A stretch of DNA of 64,000 bases, taken from NCBI RefSeq assembly GCF_009659375.1, contig NZ_WJQT01000003.1, positions 1 through 64,000 of the forward strand, in the 5' to 3' direction. This DNA comes from Fundicoccus ignavus. GTDB lineage: Bacteria > Bacillota > Bacilli > Lactobacillales > Aerococcaceae. Positions 59,431 through 64,000 of this stretch are shown here, one piece after another. The translations under genes were made by a program, and so were the position numbers. Within the stretch, counting starts at the first letter, position 1. Every line of letters starts with the position of its first letter. The notes beneath the pieces were generated by a model. It had not been told where the DNA came from and made no database searches. It saw only the letters and a program-made list of their open reading frames with translations.

Positions 59431-59714
59431 AATCTAGTCGAAGGTCCTTGAGAATCGGCTAGAAAAAGAATTAATCTAGCCGAATGTATGAGACTATCGG
59501 CTAGCATAAATGATAATCTAGGATGATTCGAGACAATCGGCCAGAATAAATTCTCAATTAGCCAAATTTTCTTGAGAATTGGCTAAAAAAAGAGCTAATC
59601 TAGCCGAAGGTCCTTGGGAATCGGCTAGAAAAAGAGTTAATCTAGCCGAATGTATGAGACTATCGGCTAGAATAAATGCTAATCTAGTCGAATGTATGAG
59701 ACTATCGGCTAGCA
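59431..59714. repeat. Tandem array of seven 42-base palindromic units
   Basis: Seven contiguous units of about 42 bases begin near 59431 with AATCTAGYCGAA. Each folds by CTAGCCGA pairing with TCGGCTAG. Two subtypes occur: one with AAGGTCCTTGRGAATCGGCT, the other with AATGTATGAGACTATCGGCT. There are no unique spacers. Confidence 0.9.
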
Positions 59715-59771
59715 AGTTCTCACAGCCCTTAGCAAAGCACGAAGATGAGCGCAGCGTACATGACATTGAGT

Positions 59772-60075
59772 AAACCTCTAACGAGTCCGAGGTCTTTAAA
59801 ATACGGTTAGTAGTTTTAACTTGATTATATAACTTTTACTTTTGTTGGAATACTTAACGTAGCTCAGCGACTTGTTTTCCAAAGCGGTATAAAAGGCAAT
59901 CGGCGTAGCTTGCTCTGACTTTGAGCATAGCGAATTAGACTGAACCTAGCCGATTGAGCTGGAAAAGCCCTCACAATCGTGAGGCTTTGAAAGCGACCAC
60001 CGCCTTGGAAAAAATAAGCAGAGCGTAGTACAAAGCTTGATAGATCAACATAGAACTTATAAACCCTTATATTAC
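59772..60075 (-). repeat. Dispersed long-hairpin repeat, full-length inverted copy
   Basis: Read on the minus strand this is close to the consensus: TAAGGGTTTATAAGTTCTAT, TTCCAAGGCGGTGGTCGCTT, CAGCTCAATCGGCTAGGTTC, AGAGCAAGCTACGCCGATTG, GTACCGCTTTGG-like TATACCGCTTTGGAAAACAA and the end hairpin. It lies head to head with the left arm at 59129. Confidence 0.88.
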
Positions 60076-60107
60076 AAAAAGCTCTCCGAAAAATCGGAGA
60101 GCTTTTC
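60076..60107. terminator. Bidirectional terminator at the galU end
   Basis: Arms AAAAAGCTCTCCGA and TCGGAGAGCTTTT with a four-A loop carry A/T tracts on both sides, so it can end galU transcription on the minus strand. Confidence 0.9.
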
Positions 60108-60118
60108 TATTAAATTAA

Positions 60119-61060
60119 TTATTCTGCAAGTTCCTCAGTTTCTGAAACTACTTTAGCATTAGCTTTTACAGAAGTTTGATCTTCCGCTTCTAATTTTTTA
60201 CCTAAATCAATGATGTATTGACGTAGATCATCACCAATTTGTGGATGTTCTAGTCCATATTCAACACTCATTTCTAGGAATCCTAATTTATTTCCAATGT
60301 CGTAACGTTTACCGTCGAAACGAGTCGCAAAAACGCGTTGAGTTTGGTTTAATGTATCAATCGCATCTGTTAACTGAACTTCATTACCAGCACCAGGCTC
60401 TTGATTTTCAAGGATTTCGAAAATTTCAGGTGTTAATAAATAACGCCCAATAATTGCTAAGTTACTTGGTGCATCTTCTGGATTAGGTTTTTCAACAAAT
60501 TTATTAACGTTATATACCCCATCACGAATCTCTCTTTCAGGATCTACAATACCATATTTAGATGTTTCTTCATGAGGTACTTCCATCACAGCTAAGTTAG
60601 AGGCGTGCGTATCGTTATAGACATCAATTAACTGCTTAGTTAAGGGAACTTCACCAGTCATGACGTCATCACCTAGCATGACAACAAAAGGTTCATTACC
60701 TACAAATGCTTTAGCTTGAAGAACTGCATCCCCTAGACCTTTAGGATAAGATTGACGAACGAAAAATAAGTTTAAATTCGTTGTTTCTTTAATCAAATCA
60801 AGCAACTCTTGTTTGCCTTGTTGGCGTAAGTGTTCTTCTAATTCAATATTCGCATCGAAGTGATCTTCGATTGGGCGTTTGCTTTTACCTGTTACAATCA
60901 GAATATCTTCAATACCTGAAGCGATCGCTTCCTCAACGATAAATTGAATCGTCGGTTTATCGACAATTGGTAACATTTCTTTTGCCATCGCTTTTGTAGC
61001 TGGCAAGAATCGAGTCCCATAACCTGCTGCGGGTATGACTGCTTTTCTAACTTTAACCAT
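60119..61060 (-). CDS. galU: UTP-glucose-1-phosphate uridylyltransferase
   Basis: A 313-residue nucleotidyltransferase that makes UDP-glucose for glycolipids and wall polymers. Motifs: [18 protein letters not shown] at residue 6, [26 protein letters not shown] and [18 protein letters not shown] lies 13 bases before the ATG at 61060; a TTG at 61072 is too close to that site. It is preceded by two genes of surface sugar synthesis or unknown function. Confidence 0.95.
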   Translation of the reverse strand: MVKVRKAVIPAAGYGTRFLPATKAMAKEMLPIVDKPTIQFIVEEAIASGIEDILIVTGKSKRPIEDHFDANIELEEHLRQQGKQELLDLIKETTNLNLFFVRQSYPKGLGDAVLQAKAFVGNEPFVVMLGDDVMTGEVPLTKQLIDVYNDTHASNLAVMEVPHEETSKYGIVDPEREIRDGVYNVNKFVEKPNPEDAPSNLAIIGRYLLTPEIFEILENQEPGAGNEVQLTDAIDTLNQTQRVFATRFDGKRYDIGNKLGFLEMSVEYGLEHPQIGDDLRQYIIDLGKKLEAEDQTSVKANAKVVSETEELAE

Positions 61061-61108
61061 AGTATAATACAAGCTCCTTTTTATAAAATTATTTTAAACC
61101 GAAGTATA

Positions 61109-62224
61109 TTAACGAGTTTCTTTAATCGATTGATAAAGTGTTTCGTATTTGGCACTAACTTCATCCCATTTGAAATGCTTAATACCTTCTAGAGCATTCT
61201 GAACGGTTTTAGGGTAGTGGTTTACAATATACTCAACGGCTTCAGTAAAACCGATCTCATCTGTTTTTTCAACACTGACGCCTACGCGATAACTTTCAAA
61301 AAAGCTATCAAAGCCTTCAGATTTAGTATAAATCACAGGAAGACCTTGGCTCATTGCTTCGGGATAAACTAAACCAAATGTCTCTGGAAAAGAAAGAAGG
61401 GCGAAAATGTCCATCTCGCGATATAAGTCACGCATTTCTTCTTTTGATTTAGAACCATGATATATGACATGAGAAAAACTTTCTAGTTGCTCTGCTGTAT
61501 TCTTATCCCATGTAGGGCCAATAATATGCAGTTCTGCTGGAAGAATATGATTGAGTTTACCAACCATTTCAGCCAAAGTTACAAAGCGTTTTTCTCGGAA
61601 AACTTTACCTGTTGAAACGATTTTTAATGGTTGATGCAAGATTGGTTGTTTGTCTGAGTAGACATTCTCGTGCCAAAAATCATCAATGCCATTTGCGATA
61701 ATACTTGTTTTACTCTTCATAGGCTCTTGAAGTGAACGAGGTATATAGTTCTCAAACACTTCATTATATGAGTTTCTTGAAATAAAAACGACGTGTTGTG
61801 CATTTTTCATAATGTTTAAGCCCATGCTACGAAGCCAAGGCATACGATTGAAAAAAGTTCTCACATCCGCATTTCTAACTGCGACAACATAAGGAATTCC
61901 ATATGCTTTATGTAATTTCCATGCCAACCAACCATTTGAAAAGAGTGAGTGGGCATGGAATAAATCATAACTTTGGAAATCATAGTGTTGAAGTAAGTCT
62001 TTATGTATTTTGCGATGTTTATAGTGGAATAACCAACGGTCCAAGTGATTGTGGTTGCGACTGACAAGCGTATAATCTCCATTTGTCGCTAGACGATCTT
62101 CGGGATATTGATGGGAAACCGGTACATAAACATCAATTTCATGACCGCTTTTTACTTGGCGATCGAATAGTTGTTTAAATAATCCAGATGTCTGGAAATA
62201 AGAATTAATATGTAAAATTTTCAC
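61109..62224 (-). CDS. GT4-family glycosyltransferase
   Basis: A 371-residue GT-B enzyme with GTG start after AAGGAG. The donor half shows STGKVFREKRFVTLAEMV and the E-x7-E motif in PETFGLVYPEAMSQG. The acceptor half (YPEDRLATNGD, VRNADVRTFF) gives no specific acceptor. Closest functional guess is surface polysaccharide or glycolipid synthesis, in keeping with galU directly downstream. Confidence 0.88.
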   Translation of the reverse strand: MKILHINSYFQTSGLFKQLFDRQVKSGHEIDVYVPVSHQYPEDRLATNGDYTLVSRNHNHLDRWLFHYKHRKIHKDLLQHYDFQSYDLFHAHSLFSNGWLAWKLHKAYGIPYVVAVRNADVRTFFNRMPWLRSMGLNIMKNAQHVVFISRNSYNEVFENYIPRSLQEPMKSKTSIIANGIDDFWHENVYSDKQPILHQPLKIVSTGKVFREKRFVTLAEMVGKLNHILPAELHIIGPTWDKNTAEQLESFSHVIYHGSKSKEEMRDLYREMDIFALLSFPETFGLVYPEAMSQGLPVIYTKSEGFDSFFESYRVGVSVEKTDEIGFTEAVEYIVNHYPKTVQNALEGIKHFKWDEVSAKYETLYQSIKETR

Positions 62225-62259
62225 TGAATAGCTGCTCCTTATAGATTCTTTAACGTCAT

Positions 62260-62526
62260 TTATTCAAAATCTTCAAGTAAAGATTCTAGTTCTAGAACGC
62301 GACTTTCCAAATTTTGAATGCGTTCTTCAGTAACTGCTTGTTCAGTAGATTCTTCTTCACTAGTAGGAATACTAAATATTGTGACTGTCAAATAAACAAG
62401 TAGGAAGAAAATGACCAACACTCCTACTAAGTAAAACCATCCACTACGATCTAACCGTCGGTCGATTTGTTGGATTTGTTTGGCAATTTCTTGTTCTAGA
62501 TTGTTGGTATTTTTAGAGTTTGACAT
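62260..62526 (-). CDS. Small single-span membrane protein with coiled-coil tail
   Basis: An 88-residue protein: a charged N-terminal helix, one membrane segment (FYLVGVLVIFFLLVYLTVTI, residues about 31-50), then an acidic coiled coil (RIQNLESRVLELESLLEDF). GGAGAAAAG precedes the ATG. It lies between the aminopeptidase and glycosyltransferase genes. Function unknown. Confidence 0.75.
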   Translation of the reverse strand: MSNSKNTNNLEQEIAKQIQQIDRRLDRSGWFYLVGVLVIFFLLVYLTVTIFSIPTSEEESTEQAVTEERIQNLESRVLELESLLEDFE

Positions 62527-62556
62527 GCTCTTTTCTCCTTTTCTAAATAGCGAGGA

Positions 62557-63798
62557 TTAAATCGCCCATTCGCCATTTCTAAATACTGGAATGACTTTAC
62601 CATCTGTTGTTATACCGTCAATATTCATTTCAGCATTTCCGACCATAAAGTCCACATGAACATTAGAGCGGTTTAAGCCGGCTTCTTTTAACTCATCCTG
62701 AGACATTTTTGTTCCACCTTGAACTGAAGTAGCGTAAGCTTGTCCAATTGCTAAGTGGTTTGATGCATTCTCATCAAATAAAGTATTGTAGAAAATAATA
62801 CCTGATTGTGAGATTGGTGATTGGTGCGGTACTAAAGCAACTTCACCTAAAGAACGTGAACCATCATTGTCTTCTACTAACTTACGTAATGTTTCTTCAC
62901 CTTGTTCAGCTTTTACATCAGTGATTTGACCATTTTCGAAGTAGAATGTCATACCGTCAATAACTGTACCACCATAACTTAATGGTTTAGAACTTGTAAT
63001 ATGACCTTCAGCGCGGTTTGCATCTGGAGCAGTAAAGACTTCTTCAGTTGGCATATTCGCAATAAATGCTTCGCCTTTTTCGTTTACGCTTCCAGCACTT
63101 TCCCAAATGTGATTTTTAGGTAAACCAAGTTTTAAGTCGGTGCCAGGTCCAGTATAGTGTAAGTGATCAAATTGAATTTCGTTTAAGAAATGAGCTTTTT
63201 CGTTTAATTTTGCTTCATGCTCGTTCCACGCTTTTACTGGATCCGCTTCGTAAACACGGGTTGTTTTAAAGATTTCATTCCATAGCGCATCAACTTTTTC
63301 TTCAGTAGTAGACAATTCTGGGAAAACTAATTTAGCCCACTCTTGACCAGCACCAGCAACGACTAACCAGCTCACAACGTTAGCTTGAGTCGCAATTCTT
63401 TGTTCTTGTAAAGCTTCAGAAGCAGCTCTTTGAGCAGCACTGATTTTACTTGGATCGATACCACTTAAAGCATTTGGATTACTTGAACGTAATGAAATGC
63501 GTTTTGCACGTTTTGCAATCCAGTCATTTGACTCATCGATTGTATATTGTGGAATATCTGTTAAAGTTTCAACTGATTGATTTTCATAACCAATACGTGT
63601 TAAAGCATCATCAGCCCATGTAACTTTAACTTTCTTAGCACCTGCTTTATAAGCAGTTTCAGCTAATAAACGTACTAAGGGAGCTTGTTCAATATCAGCA
63701 TTGATTAATAAATAATCATCTGCCGCTACTTGGATACCTTTATGAATAATCACATCAGCATATTTTTGTAATAATTGGTCAAAGTTTTCTAAAGTCAT
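62557..63798 (-). CDS. M29-family aminopeptidase (AmpS/PepS type)
   Basis: A 413-residue metallo-aminopeptidase. The M29 patterns GTDLKLGLPKNHIWESAG, PTEEVFTAPDANRAEGHI and HLAIGQAYATSVQGG are intact, carrying the acidic and histidine metal ligands. It trims N-terminal residues from cytoplasmic peptides. The start at 63798 follows AAAGAGG; the longer frame to 63903 crosses an intergenic stretch. Confidence 0.93.
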   Translation of the reverse strand: MTLENFDQLLQKYADVIIHKGIQVAADDYLLINADIEQAPLVRLLAETAYKAGAKKVKVTWADDALTRIGYENQSVETLTDIPQYTIDESNDWIAKRAKRISLRSSNPNALSGIDPSKISAAQRAASEALQEQRIATQANVVSWLVVAGAGQEWAKLVFPELSTTEEKVDALWNEIFKTTRVYEADPVKAWNEHEAKLNEKAHFLNEIQFDHLHYTGPGTDLKLGLPKNHIWESAGSVNEKGEAFIANMPTEEVFTAPDANRAEGHITSSKPLSYGGTVIDGMTFYFENGQITDVKAEQGEETLRKLVEDNDGSRSLGEVALVPHQSPISQSGIIFYNTLFDENASNHLAIGQAYATSVQGGTKMSQDELKEAGLNRSNVHVDFMVGNAEMNIDGITTDGKVIPVFRNGEWAI

Positions 63799-63829
63799 AC
63801 AATACCTCTTTCTGTTTTTAAAATAGTTA

Positions 63830-64000
63830 TTATAAATCCGCTGCTTTTTCAGCAATTGAAGCTGCAAGAGCGTGTAAACGCTCAATATCCTCTTCTTCAG
63901 CATTCAGATTAATTTTTACACTTTCTCCACCTTGTGTAGCACCTGTTTTTTTGAATTGATCTTCAAAAAAGTCAATCGCTGCACAGAACACTTCATAAAA
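63830..64000 (-). CDS. C-terminal fragment of an unidentified protein (runs off window edge)
   Basis: The last 56 codons of a minus-strand gene, ending in EERLHALAASIAEKAADL-like sequence (DIERLHALAASIAEKAADL). It is acidic and helical. The rest lies outside the window, and I do not recognise the family. It is followed 32 bases later by the aminopeptidase start, so it may be the first gene of that operon. Confidence 0.6.
   Translation of the reverse strand, partial: FYEVFCAAIDFFEDQFKKTGATQGGESVKINLNAEEEDIERLHALAASIAEKAADL

Noticed and set aside
59431-59714. CRISPR array
   Set aside because: The repeat units abut or have near-identical linkers and carry no unique spacers, and no cas genes are in the window.
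59178-59773. Open reading frames of 64-109 codons in the pyrD-galU gap
   Set aside because: They run through the palindromic units and have no binding sites; the reading frames are by-products of the repeats.

Overview
This window is chromosomal DNA from a low-G+C Gram-positive bacterium of the order Lactobacillales. The signs are PyrR-type RNA attenuators, a pneumococcal-type malXCDA maltodextrin locus, the run pcrA-ligA-camS-gatCAB, lipoproteins with Firmicute lipoboxes, strong AGGAGG-type ribosome binding sites, and frequent GTG/TTG starts. Aerococcaceae- or Carnobacteriaceae-like bacteria seem likely, but the sequence alone does not let me name a genus.

Layout. 1-277: the 3' end of an ISL3-type transposase, its terminator, a probable terminal inverted repeat, and a chromosomal terminator. 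731-1138: a small helical protein. 1313-8790: a LacI-type regulator, then a promoter with two palindromic operators, a GH13 maltodextrin hydrolase and malX-malC-malD-malA. No ATPase is encoded, so the transporter presumably borrows one from elsewhere. 8897-12472 (minus strand): an MFS sugar-type transporter, an iron-sulfur (HesB-like) protein and a purine permease. 12683-15617: a metallophosphatase and the RNA-binding protein Tex. 15772-15854: tRNA-Leu(GAG). 16037-30138: a secreted protein, a TetR regulator, a 23S rRNA methyltransferase, an ABC exporter with a giant coiled-coil permease, a zinc-ribbon membrane protein with a degenerate beta-lactamase-like domain, a truncated FUSC-type membrane protein, an HTH-like protein and a membrane-anchored glucosaminidase. 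30255-40909: a degenerate PurK-like protein, then PcrA, LigA, CamS and GatCAB (DNA repair and Gln-tRNA amidation). 41126-54347: an UPF0637 protein, UvrC with a small OB-like partner, an M3 oligopeptidase, an oxidoreductase, a DEAD-box helicase, a GT4 glycosyltransferase, a papain-like protein, glutathione reductase, a GlsB-like stress protein and an acyl-ACP thioesterase. 54377-59069: Map, then pyrR-pyrB-pyrC-pyrD controlled by two PyrR attenuators. 60119-64000 (minus strand): GalU, a GT4 glycosyltransferase, a small membrane protein, an M29 aminopeptidase and a gene fragment at the edge.

The most unusual content is non-coding. Nearly every long intergenic gap holds a copy of one dispersed repeat of about 310-330 bp. 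Its two arms are imperfectly complementary, so each full copy can fold into one very long hairpin. Copies, mostly just beyond gene terminators, lie at about 277-391 (partial), 10744-10981 (inverted), 17343-17470 (left arm), 25050-25210, 27475-28046, 31441-31725, 40969-41112 (deleted), 41854-42174, 42175-42251 (left arm), 50660-50971, 59129-59297 (left arm) and 59772-60075 (inverted). At several loci extra modules follow the left arm or interrupt the element near the hairpin tip: an inverted-repeat module shared by 17566-17650 and 59298-59386, and tandem arrays of hairpin units of about 42 bp (17665-17887, 59431-59714, 42252-42510). The arrays differ in sequence but share the same design. This modular palindromic element family is the best candidate here for something undescribed.
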